From Acorus gramineus (taxonomy: Eukaryota > Streptophyta > Magnoliopsida > Acorales > Acoraceae), in NCBI GenBank assembly GCA_030737835.1, contig CM060848.1, positions 31,478,737 to 31,542,736 of the forward strand: DNA of 64,000 bases, given 5' to 3'. The notes under the pieces are model-generated. The model made no database searches, had not been told where the DNA came from, and saw nothing but the letters and a program-made list of their open reading frames with translations. Both the position numbers and the translations under genes were made by a program. Below, in pieces: positions 1 through 8,067 of the stretch (position 1 is the stretch's first letter; each line of letters opens with the position of its first letter).

Positions 1-266
1 TTCATTGTATGTATATATTTCGGTGCTTGGGCACCCAGTTTGGATTGTATTTGGATGTATTGGGGATATATTGGCTCTCACAGGACATATGATTTTGTAT
101 CGAGTCTGTAAAGTGTTGTTAATTTACAAATTCAATCTTTTTAGCTTCCGCATTCCTGCGTATACATCATGTCAGCCTCTTTGTTGTCTATGTTGTCTTT
201 TTAGCTGTTGTTTATGGTATATTATTGACCTCCTGTATTGACTGGTGATATCATGTATACACTTGC
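1..266 (+). repeat. 3' part of a Ty3/gypsy LTR, cut by element A
   Basis: The sequence matches the last ~270 bp of the other Ty3 LTRs here: the block 'ggctctcacaggacatatga', 'tcgagtctgta', 'agcttccgcat' and 'atcatgtatacacttgc' occurs in the same order near 3030-3210. The start lies outside the window. The match stops at 266, where the 5' LTR of element A begins, and the missing end is found at 10306-10353. This is therefore an older LTR into which element A was inserted. No gene. Confidence 0.85.
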
Positions 267-530
267 TGTTATATATGTGTCACTTTTTTGGCCTGTTGGT
301 AACCATTGGAGCATTTTGACAGTTTTTGAGTTTTTTCGTTTTTCGATCGGAACCGGTAAAATTTTGGACTGTTAGCTATCGTCCTAAGCCAGAGGACTCC
401 GATTGAAAATCTAACTGCATATTATGTGTCCTGGTGCCATTTTAAGCCACTCATGAAAATTTCATCGAATTCCGGCAACGTTTCCAAAATTTCGCAGTTC
501 CGGGGCGTATCTGGGTTTTTAAGTCACTTA

Positions 531-540
531 CTATATATAT
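531..540 (+). promoter_or_regulatory. TATA box of the Ty3 LTR
   Basis: 'ctatatatat' follows the conserved block 'ggggcgtatctgggttttta'. The same position holds a TATA-like motif in the 3' LTR (around 8332-8341) and 'tataaata' in the LTR at 22420-22427. Transcription would start roughly 30 bp downstream, near 565, and would include the palindrome at 666-690 in the leader. Confidence 0.7.
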
Positions 541-665
541 GTGAGATCTAATTTTGAGAAGCACTATTCATCATCCCTACCAATCTTTCCCTCTCTCCTC
601 TCTCTCATTTTTCTCCCTTTTGAAGCCCTTAGACCCCTCAAACCCAAAAACCTAAAGCATAAGAA

Positions 666-690
666 GTGTAGATCGGGTCCCGATCTACAC
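666..690 (+). other. Conserved 25-nt palindrome in the LTR leader
   Basis: GTGTAGATCGGG and CCCGATCTACAC are perfect reverse complements separated by a single T. The same palindrome is at 8465-8489 and, with small changes, at 22555-22579 and 16699-16723. It lies about 100 nt after the presumed start site. In RNA it would be a strong hairpin or a self-complementary dimerisation surface; the function is inferred only. Confidence 0.75.
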
Positions 691-1151
691 CCCGGTGCCT
701 TCAAATCCCATTTCCGACGAGTCTAGCCTCCCCATCCTCCCCCTTTCTCCTCTGTTTTGGGCCGTTTCGAAGGCCGAGCGAGATCCGGGCATAAGAGGGC
801 TTTGGGGAAGGGTTTCGGTGCGCGGAGAGCACCCGGTCACCTCTTCCTCCCCCTTGGTAAGCTCTTTTTCCCTCTTTTTCATGGTTAGATGCTTGATAGG
901 AGGGGGTTTTTGGAGTTGGGTGGTGGTCGGCGGCCGTGGGTGACAGCCGGAGGTGGTTGGGGGCGGTCGGAGGCCGTCGGAGGCCATTGGGTGGGTGGTG
1001 GAGGTGCTCGGGCTGTGGGGGTTCTGTTTCGGGCAGCAGGCAGCAGCGGCAGCAGCACAGGCAACGCGCAGGCTGGGCGCACGCCACGCGCACGCGAGGG
1101 CGTGCGCGCGGGGGGAGTTGGTGGCCAACAGGGGCGCGTGTGCTGGGCGTG

Positions 1152-1225
1152 CTGTGCGCGGGTCTGGTGCGAGGAGCTGGTCGAGCAGCTGTGCGCGGGT
1201 CTGGTGCGAGGAGCTGGTCGAGCAG
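1152..1225 (+). repeat. 37-bp tandem repeat in the CpG-rich LTR segment
   Basis: The unit beginning 'ctgtgcgcgggtctggtgcg' is repeated twice back to back (1152-1188, 1189-1225), followed by the start of a third copy. It lies in the first intron-like segment of the LTR. The surrounding 860-1620 is very CpG-rich, low-complexity sequence that gives long artefactual open frames on both strands. Confidence 0.8.
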
Positions 1226-1749
1226 CTGTGCGCGGGTGCTGGGCGTGCGGGCGCTGGGTGTGCTGGGGGTGATGGCCGAGAGGGCAGTGCGTGCAGGGCA
1301 TCGTGCAGGGTGCGCGCGGGGCACGGCGAGGCAGCGGTGGTGCGCGAGGGGTGTGCGCGGGGCGAGGGGCTGCGCGCGGGGCTTGCGGGGTGCTCGCGGG
1401 CCAGCGCAAGGAGTGTGGGGTGTGCGCGGGCGGCTGCGCTGGGGCGCAGGGGCGCGCGGTGCACCCGGGAGGCTCGGCGGCGTGTCCAGGCGGCGGGCAG
1501 AGGCCCGGCGGTGCGCGGGGTGCGTGGGCTGAGGCGCGGCGGTGCACCCGGGCGGTCGGGTGGCCGTGCGGGTGGTTGCCGGCCGTGCGGGTGGTTGCCG
1601 GGGTGCTCGGGCTAGCGTGCGTGCGGGTCGTATGCACGTTTGCCCGAGTGTTGGGTGTTTGGTTGTGGGTTTTGTGTATGTTAAGTCTTTTGTTGTGTAT
1701 TCTGGGTATTTGTGGATTTATACTCACCAGTTAATACCCTGTCTTGCAG

Positions 1750-1785
1750 ATCTCGATGGACGGTCGCGCGTCGACCCGACTTCCG
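1750..1785 (+). other. Putative 36-nt middle exon of the LTR transcript
   Basis: It is preceded by 'tgtcttgcag' and followed by GTGAGT. Exactly 36 nt separate the two sites here and in the other copies: 8815-8850, 23965-24000, 32039-32074 and 62428-62463 on the plus strand; 15603-15638, 47801-47836 and 55516-55551 on the minus strand. Read with two leading bases it encodes the common pattern L-D-G-R-S-R-D/V-D-P, then one base that completes a codon with the last exon. Splicing here is inferred. Confidence 0.6.
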
Positions 1786-2579
1786 GTGAGTGGGACAACC
1801 CAACCCAGTTTGGGAGGCGCTACATGCACTTGGGCGTGTACCGTCCTCCCCTGGGGCAGATAGTTAGTATTAACTGTTTTTTTGAATCCATGTAAGCATG
1901 ATGTGTGTGTGTGTAGAATGCATGCCGCCCTAGACTTGTATGTTAGGGACTTGCACCCTTAGGATTTGTGCATGAGCCGTGCATCCTGTCACCCCGTTAT
2001 CATGCTAGGAAAGCCCGACCTGAGCATGCGTCCTATTAGTTTGATTTATTTAATTAAATGCAAGCTTTAATATTGTTAGCATGCCTTGGGGAATATAAGG
2101 GGGCCTTGCGAGGTTAACATTGAGACCCGGGTTAGGGTACTCCGTGTTCCTCGTTTGGTTGTCGGATGTCCTACATCGGGACCTCAGGTTACCCTCCCAA
2201 GGTCTCTTTTCCCCATTTATGTCTTATTTATTTCCCCGCATCCTGGTTATGCGCGCTGGTGGAATTCTGAGGAATTCAAGACATTAGAGTTGTAGAGATG
2301 TGCTGTCAGCGGATCCGAGTGGATCATATGCGATGGATAGGCTGTTCTGTTCCCTTCGTTGGATCCGTGTAGAGACTACCTCGGCGTTGGAAAGGTTGTC
2401 CCGTGCAGGGGCTCCCATTAGTAGGCGCCTCCTGATTTGGTAGAAGGACTGTGCTGAACATGGGAGTGGCCAAACGACCTACGGAGTGAGGAGAGACTAT
2501 CGGTGGACCAAGGGTGACCAACAGCCTAGTCAGTCCCAAGAGCCTAGGTCACCTGTTGAGAGGTGAGGGTGAGGGTATA

Positions 2580-2712
2580 GTGGGCCGGCGATGCGACGAC
2601 CCACAGGATTATGTATGGATGATTATCAGCCCATTAAGTCCCAACATCCTTGGTCACCTATTGAGGGTGAGGGTGAGGGTGAGGGTATGGCGGTTCGGCG
2701 ATGTGACGAACC
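2580..2712 (+). other. Two (GGTGAG)n tracts with adjoining hairpins
   Basis: A unit of about 100 bp ('cagtcccaa...ggtcacc..ttga', then a GGTGAG tract, then a hairpin) occurs twice. The hairpins are at 2580-2604 (GTGGG...CCCAC) and 2692-2712 (GGTTCG...CGAACC) around a GGCGATG-like loop. The tract at 2665-2685 has four GGG runs with three-base spacers and could form a G-quadruplex. Other LTRs carry one to three copies. Confidence 0.75.
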
Positions 2713-2842
2713 CCCGGATTTGTGTTGTTTATGCCGCTTTGGGGCTATTGACTTGATTTAAATGTGGTTAATATGAACTGTATGCATGGGTTGTGCTATT
2801 CACTGAGCATGTGGCTCACCCCTCTCATAAAATCTTTTTCAA

Positions 2843-2895
2843 TGATCACTGAGGAGGACTTGAAGGAGGAGCTTCCCGAGCGACTACACCAGTAG
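2843..2895 (+). other. Putative last coding exon of the LTR transcript
   Basis: Two bases, 16 codons and a TAG: the acidic peptide contains I-T-E-E-D-L-K-E-E-L-P-E and ends in Q before the stop. The acceptor is intact in sister copies (for example 'tttttcag' before 9903) but is CAA here. Equivalent segments are 9903-9955, 25248-25312, 32898-32950 and 63618-63670 on the plus strand, and 14493-14545, 46905-46957 and 54624-54676 on the minus strand. Confidence 0.55.
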
Positions 2896-3245
2896 CGGAG
2901 TAGCGCCACGTCCCTCGAGTCTTGAGGCCATCAGCACCCTTCTCTTTGTTGTATGTATATATCTCTGTGCTTGGGCACCTAGTTGGATTTTGTATGGATT
3001 GTATTTGTGTATTTATGGACATGTTGGCTCTCACAGGACATATGATTATGTATCGAGTCTGTAGTATATTTTGATTACAGATTCAGTCTTTTTAGCTTCC
3101 GCATTTGGTGTATATATTATGTCAGCCCTGCTTTATCTGTGTTGTCATTTGCTGTTGTGTGAGTATGTTATTGACTCCTGTTTACTGATATCATATATAC
3201 ACTTGCCGCGTCCCGGGGACGGCCGCCCTGGGGCGTGACAAAAGT

Positions 3246-3257
3246 TGGTATCAGAGC
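3246..3257 (+). other. Primer binding site (initiator Met tRNA)
   Basis: TGGTATCAGAGC begins five bases after the 5' LTR and matches the primer binding site complementary to the 3' end of plant initiator Met tRNA, which is usual for Ty3/gypsy chromoviruses. Confidence 0.9.
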
Positions 3258-3360
3258 CTGGTCTTGTCAGAGCCAATTGTCTTCTTTTTCGTAGAGATGA
3301 GTCCTAGGATTTCTATATGCGTATTCTGATCCTAGTGTCTGGTTTTCTTAGGTTGCTGAT

Positions 3361-6300
3361 ATGCCTCCTCGCAGAGGACGGCGCGGACGTGGTCCCTCTC
3401 GACCCTTGGAGGTCTCCGGACCTGCCAGAGTCGAGGATGCTATTGGTGAGTCCTCAGCCGTGAGGCCAGGATCAGCTCAGGAGCCTCCTGCCTGGGAGCG
3501 CGCGTTTGCGCGGTTAGCAGATTTGGTAGAGACCCAGACGAGGGTGTTGGCAGATCAGGCACGGGAGATACAGGAGCTGCGGGCGGCCCGCGAGGCAGTT
3601 CCGCAGGTTCCCCTGGTGGCAGATCCACCTGCGGTACCCGATGTACCCCCAGTTCCCGTGGTGGTCCCGGCGGTCAGAGTTCAGGATCCTCAGGAGAGGG
3701 AGGCAGGGCTAGAGGCTGCAGCGAGGGTCCAGCAGAGTGGACTCTCAGCCTTTCTGAAGCTCCATCCTCCCGAGTTCTGCGGTCAGACGGAGGACCCCCT
3801 TGCTCCTGAGAGATGGTTGATGGAGGTGGATACCATCTTCTCGACGATGCTTTGCACAGACCGCCAGCGGGTCTCCCTGGCCGCATTTATGCTGAAGGGT
3901 AGCGCCGCCGAGTGGTGGGCTACTAGATCAGTGGACATCCCAGAGGGATTGGAGCGGCTCACATGGGCGGGGTTCAGGGGATATTTCTTGGAGGAGTATT
4001 TCCCCTTCTCGACGCGACAGATAGTGATGCAGGAGTTTGAGCAGCTGACTCAGGGCACTATGTCCGTCGCTGACTACTCCACGCGGTTCACGAGGCTGTC
4101 CCGATTCGCTCCAGCTCTGGCGATGGACGAGGAGATGAGGTGCCGTCGATTCGAGCTCGGTCTCAGCAGTGCCATCCGAGTGCACGTCACCGCCCATGCT
4201 TTCACGAGGTACTCCGACTTAGTGTCTCGGGCGAAGACCGTCGAGAGAGACCTCGGGATCCAGGTGCGGGCTCCGACCACGTCGACAGACCAGAGGCCAC
4301 CCAGAGGTCAGGACAGAGGGCAGCGCAAGAAGAAGAGGGCCCGCTTCGAGCAGTCAGCGGTTTCCTCTCCTCCAGCAGATGCGGTGCCAGTGCGAGGTCC
4401 GGCACCCATCGCAGCAGTGCCAGTCCAGACGAGGCGACCGGAGACGAGGCGCTGTTATCACTGTCAGCGCGTCGGGCATATTCTGTATAATTGCCCCGAC
4501 GCTGGCCGACCCGCAGTGATGCCCCAGCAGCAGCAGTTGCAGCAGCGGCCGTTCCAGCAGCAGCGCCAGCAGCAGCAGCAGCAGCCTCAGCGCCAGCCGC
4601 AGCAGCAGCCTCAGCGTCAGCAGCAGCAGCCACAGGGTGGCCGTGCTGATCAGAGGAGGCAGCCAGCGCAGCAGGCGAGGCGTGCCCCTGCTCCTCAGCC
4701 TCAGTTCGTCCAGGGCCGAGTGGCAGCGCTTTCGGCAGAGGAGGCCCAGGCATCAGGCAGCGTGGTCAGAGGTACTGTTCAGATCTCCCAGCTTCCTGCT
4801 TATGTATTGTTTGATTCCGGAGCCACACACTCGTTCGTGTCTCCCGCTTTTGCGAGACGGACGGGTGTGGCGTCCGCTCCTCTAGATGCTGTGTTAGAGG
4901 TGTCATTGCCCGTGGGAGACCGTATTCTCCTCAGTTCAGTGTACCGAGGGTGTACGGTAGAGATCGCGGAGCATGAGTTCCCGGTAGAGCTGGTGGAGCT
5001 TGCGATGGCGGATTTTGATGCCATCCTGGGGATGGATTGGCTTGCAGCTAGTCATGCCAGCATCGACTGTTTCGCCAAGTCGGTGTCGTTCCACCTTCCT
5101 GGTCGGAGGTCCTTCCAGTTCGTGGGCGATCGAGACGTGGCTCCTTTGGGGTTCGTGTCGTCCATGCAGGCGTGGAGACTCCTTCAGGGTGGATGCGAGG
5201 GCTTTCTAGCTTATATTGCTCTGGAGGATGCACCGCTGCGGGCAGATATCAGTCAGACTCCGGTCGTGGCAGAGTATCCTGAGGTTTTCCCCGATGATCT
5301 TCCGGGATTACCGCCGGATCGCGCGATCGAGTTTGAGATCAATCTGATTCCGGGGACCGAGCCGGTTTCGAGGGCTCCGTACCGGATGGCCCCTGCAGAG
5401 CTGAGGGTGCTGAAGGAGCAGTTGGAGGAGTTGCTGGAGAAGGGCTTCGCACGTCCGAGTGTGTCTCCGTGGGGAGCCCCTGTCCTGTTCGTCCGGAAGA
5501 AGGACGGTTCGCTGCGGCTGTGTATTGATTACAGGCAGCTGAATAAACGGACAGTGAAGAACAAGTACCCGTTGCCGCGGATCGACGATCTGTTTGACCA
5601 GCTCCAGGGAGCGTGTGTCTTTTCCAAGATCGATCTCCGCTCGGGGTACTACCAGCTGAAGATCCGGGAGTCAGACATTTCGAAGACGGCCTTTCGCACC
5701 CGGTATGGGCACTACGAGTTCAGAGTACTGCCATTCGGGTTGACGAACGCGCCGGCGGCCTTCATGGATCTGATGAACCGGGTATTTCGACCCTTCCTCG
5801 ACTCCTTTGTGGTAGTATTCATCGATGATATATTGGTGTACTCGAGGAGTCTTGAGGAGCACGCTCACCATCTTCGCACTGTCTTGGAGACTTTGGCCAG
5901 ACATCAGTTGTTCGCCAAGTTCAGCAAGTGCGAGTTCTGGTTGGAGCGGATGGCCTTTCTGGGCCATGTGATTTCCGGTGAGGGTATAGCTGTGGACCCG
6001 GAGAAGACGCTCGCCGTGTCGAATTGGCGTCGACCGTCGAACCCCACTGAGATTCGGAGCTTCTTGGGCTTGGCGGGTTATTACAGGAGGTTTGTGGAGG
6101 GTTTCTCCAAGATAGCCGTTCCTCTTACCCGCCTCACTCGGAAAGATGTTCGGTTCGAGTGGTCCCCTTCTTGTGAGGAGAGCTTCCAGGAGCTGAAGCG
6201 AAGGCTCACCTCAGCGCCAGTTCTTACCCTTCCATCTGGGAGTGGTGGGTTCGCAGTATACACAGATGCATCGCAGTTGGGTGTGGGTTGCGTCCTGATG

Positions 6301-6747
6301 CAGCACGGTAAGGTGGTGGCTTACGCGTCTCGTCAGTTGAAGCCCCATGAGCAGAACTACCCCACCCATGACCTCGAGTTGGCTGCGATCATATTTGCGC
6401 TGAAGATGTGGAGGCATTACCTCTATGGAGAGGAGTTCGAGCTCTTTACTGATCATAAGAGCTTGACATATCTGCAGTCTCAGCCGGAGCTCAACATGCG
6501 TCAGAGGCGTTGGGTTGAGTTCCTGACAGACTACGATTGTGACATCGCTTACCATCCGGGTAAGGCGAATGTCGTTGCAGATGCGCTCAGTAGGCAGCCC
6601 CTGGGCATGGCCGCCCACATGGCTGTCCGTCGTTGGAGGCTTCTAGAGGAGGCGTCGCCCGGGGCGAGCGTCCGGACTACCAGATTCGCGCAGACGGGAT
6701 CCTGCGATTTAGAGGCCGAGTGTGCATACCCGACGACGCAGAGCTGA
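3361..6747 (+). CDS. gag-protease-RT-RNase H polyprotein of element A (5' part of gag-pol)
   Basis: Opens with [11 protein letters not shown] about 100 bp after the primer binding site; this ATG begins the conserved gag N-terminus. Domains: retrotransposon gag (about residues 130-300), CCHC zinc knuckle C-Y-H-C...H...C near 365-378, a long Gln-rich stretch encoded by CAG repeats (about 387-425), aspartic protease [10 protein letters not shown] near 482-491, reverse transcriptase with catalytic V-F-I-D-D near 818, and RNase H with Y-T-D-A-S near 965. The product would be cut into capsid, enzyme and nucleocapsid parts. The frame is correct up to about nt 6650, where a deletion of roughly 150 bp relative to element D shifts it; the last ~35 residues are out of frame and integrase continues in another frame. 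Confidence 0.9.
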   Translation: MPPRRGRRGRGPSRPLEVSGPARVEDAIGESSAVRPGSAQEPPAWERAFARLADLVETQTRVLADQAREIQELRAAREAVPQVPLVADPPAVPDVPPVPVVVPAVRVQDPQEREAGLEAAARVQQSGLSAFLKLHPPEFCGQTEDPLAPERWLMEVDTIFSTMLCTDRQRVSLAAFMLKGSAAEWWATRSVDIPEGLERLTWAGFRGYFLEEYFPFSTRQIVMQEFEQLTQGTMSVADYSTRFTRLSRFAPALAMDEEMRCRRFELGLSSAIRVHVTAHAFTRYSDLVSRAKTVERDLGIQVRAPTTSTDQRPPRGQDRGQRKKKRARFEQSAVSSPPADAVPVRGPAPIAAVPVQTRRPETRRCYHCQRVGHILYNCPDAGRPAVMPQQQQLQQRPFQQQRQQQQQQPQRQPQQQPQRQQQQPQGGRADQRRQPAQQARRAPAPQPQFVQGRVAALSAEEAQASGSVVRGTVQISQLPAYVLFDSGATHSFVSPAFARRTGVASAPLDAVLEVSLPVGDRILLSSVYRGCTVEIAEHEFPVELVELAMADFDAILGMDWLAASHASIDCFAKSVSFHLPGRRSFQFVGDRDVAPLGFVSSMQAWRLLQGGCEGFLAYIALEDAPLRADISQTPVVAEYPEVFPDDLPGLPPDRAIEFEINLIPGTEPVSRAPYRMAPAELRVLKEQLEELLEKGFARPSVSPWGAPVLFVRKKDGSLRLCIDYRQLNKRTVKNKYPLPRIDDLFDQLQGACVFSKIDLRSGYYQLKIRESDISKTAFRTRYGHYEFRVLPFGLTNAPAAFMDLMNRVFRPFLDSFVVVFIDDILVYSRSLEEHAHHLRTVLETLARHQLFAKFSKCEFWLERMAFLGHVISGEGIAVDPEKTLAVSNWRRPSNPTEIRSFLGLAGYYRRFVEGFSKIAVPLTRLTRKDVRFEWSPSCEESFQELKRRLTSAPVLTLPSGSGGFAVYTDASQLGVGCVLMQHGKVVAYASRQLKPHEQNYPTHDLELAAIIFALKMWRHYLYGEEFELFTDHKSLTYLQSQPELNMRQRRWVEFLTDYDCDIAYHPGKANVVADALSRQPLGMAAHMAVRRWRLLEEASPGASVRTTRFAQTGSCDLEAECAYPTTQS

Positions 6748-7258
6748 GGCGGAAGATTCTGGACGAGGCCCATCGCTCGAGGTACACCGTGCACCCTAGA
6801 GGCACGAAGATGTACAGAGGCCTTCGTCGCGGCTACTGGTGGCGCGGGATGAAGACGGATATCGCCCGTTTCGTTGCCCGATGCCTAGTATGCCAGCAGG
6901 TGAAGTCGGAGCATCAGCGCCCTCCGGGGAAGCTGCAGTCCACTGAGATCCCTCAGTGGAAGTGGGAGCAGATCACCATGGACTTTGTCTCGGGTTTGCC
7001 GAGGTCACGTTCGGGTCGCGATGCCATTTGGGTGATCGTCGACCGGCTGACGAAGTCTGCTCATTTCCTCCCCATCCGACTCACCGATTCTCTGGACACT
7101 CTGGCGCAGTTATTCGTCTCCGAGATTGTCCGTCTCCATGGCACTCCAGTCAGCATCATTTCTGATCAAGACGCGCGTTTTACTTCGAGGTTCTGGCGTA
7201 GCCTCCAGCACGCCCTTGGTACGAACCTCCATTTCAGTACCGCGTTTCATCCTCAGAC
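6651..7258 (+). pseudogene. Integrase segment of element A (frame-shifted)
   Basis: It continues the polyprotein in the third frame after the deletion near 6650. It shows the integrase zinc-binding HHCC module (H-R-S-R-Y-T-V-H ... C-L-V-C, about nt 6770-6900), then the catalytic core with M-D-F-V-S-G-L-P near 6979 and I-S-D-Q-D-A-R-F near 7165. Element D has S-D-R-D at the second position, so Q is a change in this copy. A one-base deletion at about 7258 moves the rest (G-Q-S-E-R-T, with the catalytic Glu) into the second frame. Integrase would insert the cDNA into chromatin. Confidence 0.88.
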
Positions 7259-8019
7259 GACGGCCAGTCGGAGAGGACGATCCAGACCCTTGAGGACATG
7301 CTGCGGGCCTGTGTACTCGATTTTGGGGGCAGTTGGGAGAGGCACATTCCGTTGGTGGAGTTTGCCTACAACAACAGCTACCACTCGAGTATCAGGATGG
7401 CTCCCTACGAGGCACTTTATGGCCACAGCTGCAGGTCCCCCCTATGTTGGGACGAGGTCGGAGAGCGCCAGCTAGAGGGACCAGAGATCGTTCACCAGAC
7501 CTCCGAGATGGTGAAGACGATCCGCGAGCGTATCCGAGTCGCTCAGAGTCGTTAGAAGAGCTACGCCGACCGCCGTTGCCGTGAGCACACCTTCGAGGTC
7601 GGTGACCATGTGTTCTTGAAGGTGTCCCCGATGAAGGCATCTTCCGATTCGGTGTGCGGGGCAAGCTGAGTCCGCGTTTCATTGGGCCGTTCCTCATCCT
7701 TGAGCGAGTTGGGGAGGTGGCCTATCGCATAGCTCTGCCCCCACAGTTGGCTCAGGCCCATGACGTCTTCCATGTCTCGCAGCTAAGGCGATACGTCCAC
7801 GATCCTGCTCACATCATCCCGTTCGAGCCGCTCGTCTTCGAGCCGGACTTGTCTTTCGTGGAGCAGCCGATTGAGATCCTGGACCGCCGCGAGAAGAGGC
7901 TCCGCACCAAGACCGTCCAGCTGGTCAAGGTGCGATGGCAGCACCGTTCCGGTGCCGAGGCCACCTGGGAGCTCGAGGACACCATGCGTGACGCGTATCC
8001 GCATCTTTTCCCTTCTTAG
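7259..8019 (+). pseudogene. Integrase C-terminus and chromodomain-like tail of element A
   Basis: Second frame from 7259: end of the integrase core, then the GPY/F-type region; an in-frame TAG at 7553-7555 replaces a Gln codon seen in element D. Near 7650 the frame shifts again to the first frame, and 7654-8019 reads the conserved end: F-I-G-P-F, Y-R-I-A-L-P-P, H-D-V-F-H-V-S-Q-L, and a chromodomain-like segment V-K-V-R-W ... A-T-W-E-L-E-D. Chromodomain tails of this clade help target insertion to modified chromatin. The protein ends 16 codons after that segment. With four lesions the pol region is not translatable as one product. Confidence 0.87.
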
Positions 8020-8055
8020 ATGTTCTTGTATTTATTTTGAGGATAAAATTTCCTA

Positions 8056-8067
8056 AGGGGGGGAGAA
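8056..8067 (+). other. Polypurine tract of element A
   Basis: 'agggggggagaa' lies directly before the TGTTATATA start of the 3' LTR. This is the expected RNase H-resistant primer for plus-strand DNA synthesis. Confidence 0.85.

Larger units (their letters stand above)
267..3240 (+). repeat. 5' LTR of element A (2974 bp)
   Basis: TG...CA-bounded LTR. In order it contains a U3 with TATA box (531-540), a leader with a 25-nt palindrome (666-690), a splice-donor-like site (GT at 857), about 890 bp of extremely CpG-rich sequence, an acceptor and 36-nt exon-like segment (1750-1785), a donor GTGAGT at 1786, two copies of a (GGTGAG)n-plus-hairpin unit (2520-2712), and a last exon-like segment ending at a TAG (2893-2895). 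The last acceptor is mutated here (CAA instead of CAG at 2840-2842). It is 736 bp longer than the 3' LTR because that copy lost most of the CpG-rich part. Confidence 0.92.

Noticed and set aside
695..943. First-exon frame of the LTR transcript ending F-L-P-L as the start of the protein
   Set aside because: It lacks an ATG, its length changes by one C between copies so that it joins the middle exon in different phases, and one copy has a stop in it. Kept only as a possible untranslated first exon.
685..1727. Long minus-strand and plus-strand open frames of 200-280 codons in the CpG-rich LTR segment, rich in Ala, Arg, Pro and Gly
   Set aside because: The segment is low-complexity, GC-extreme DNA in which stop codons are rare in all frames; the frames overlap each other, differ between LTR copies and match no domain. 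The same applies to 15654-16704, 22799-23936, 31449-32152 and 61603-62304.
2560..2690. (GGTGAG)n tracts considered as interstitial telomere repeats
   Set aside because: The plant telomere unit is TTTAGGG; GGTGAG/GGGTGA differs and always occurs at a fixed place in the LTR followed by the hairpin.
4202..4753. Minus-strand 183-codon frame opposite the Gln-rich part of gag
   Set aside because: It is the complement of a CAG repeat, giving poly-Ala/poly-Gly-like sequence without independent support.
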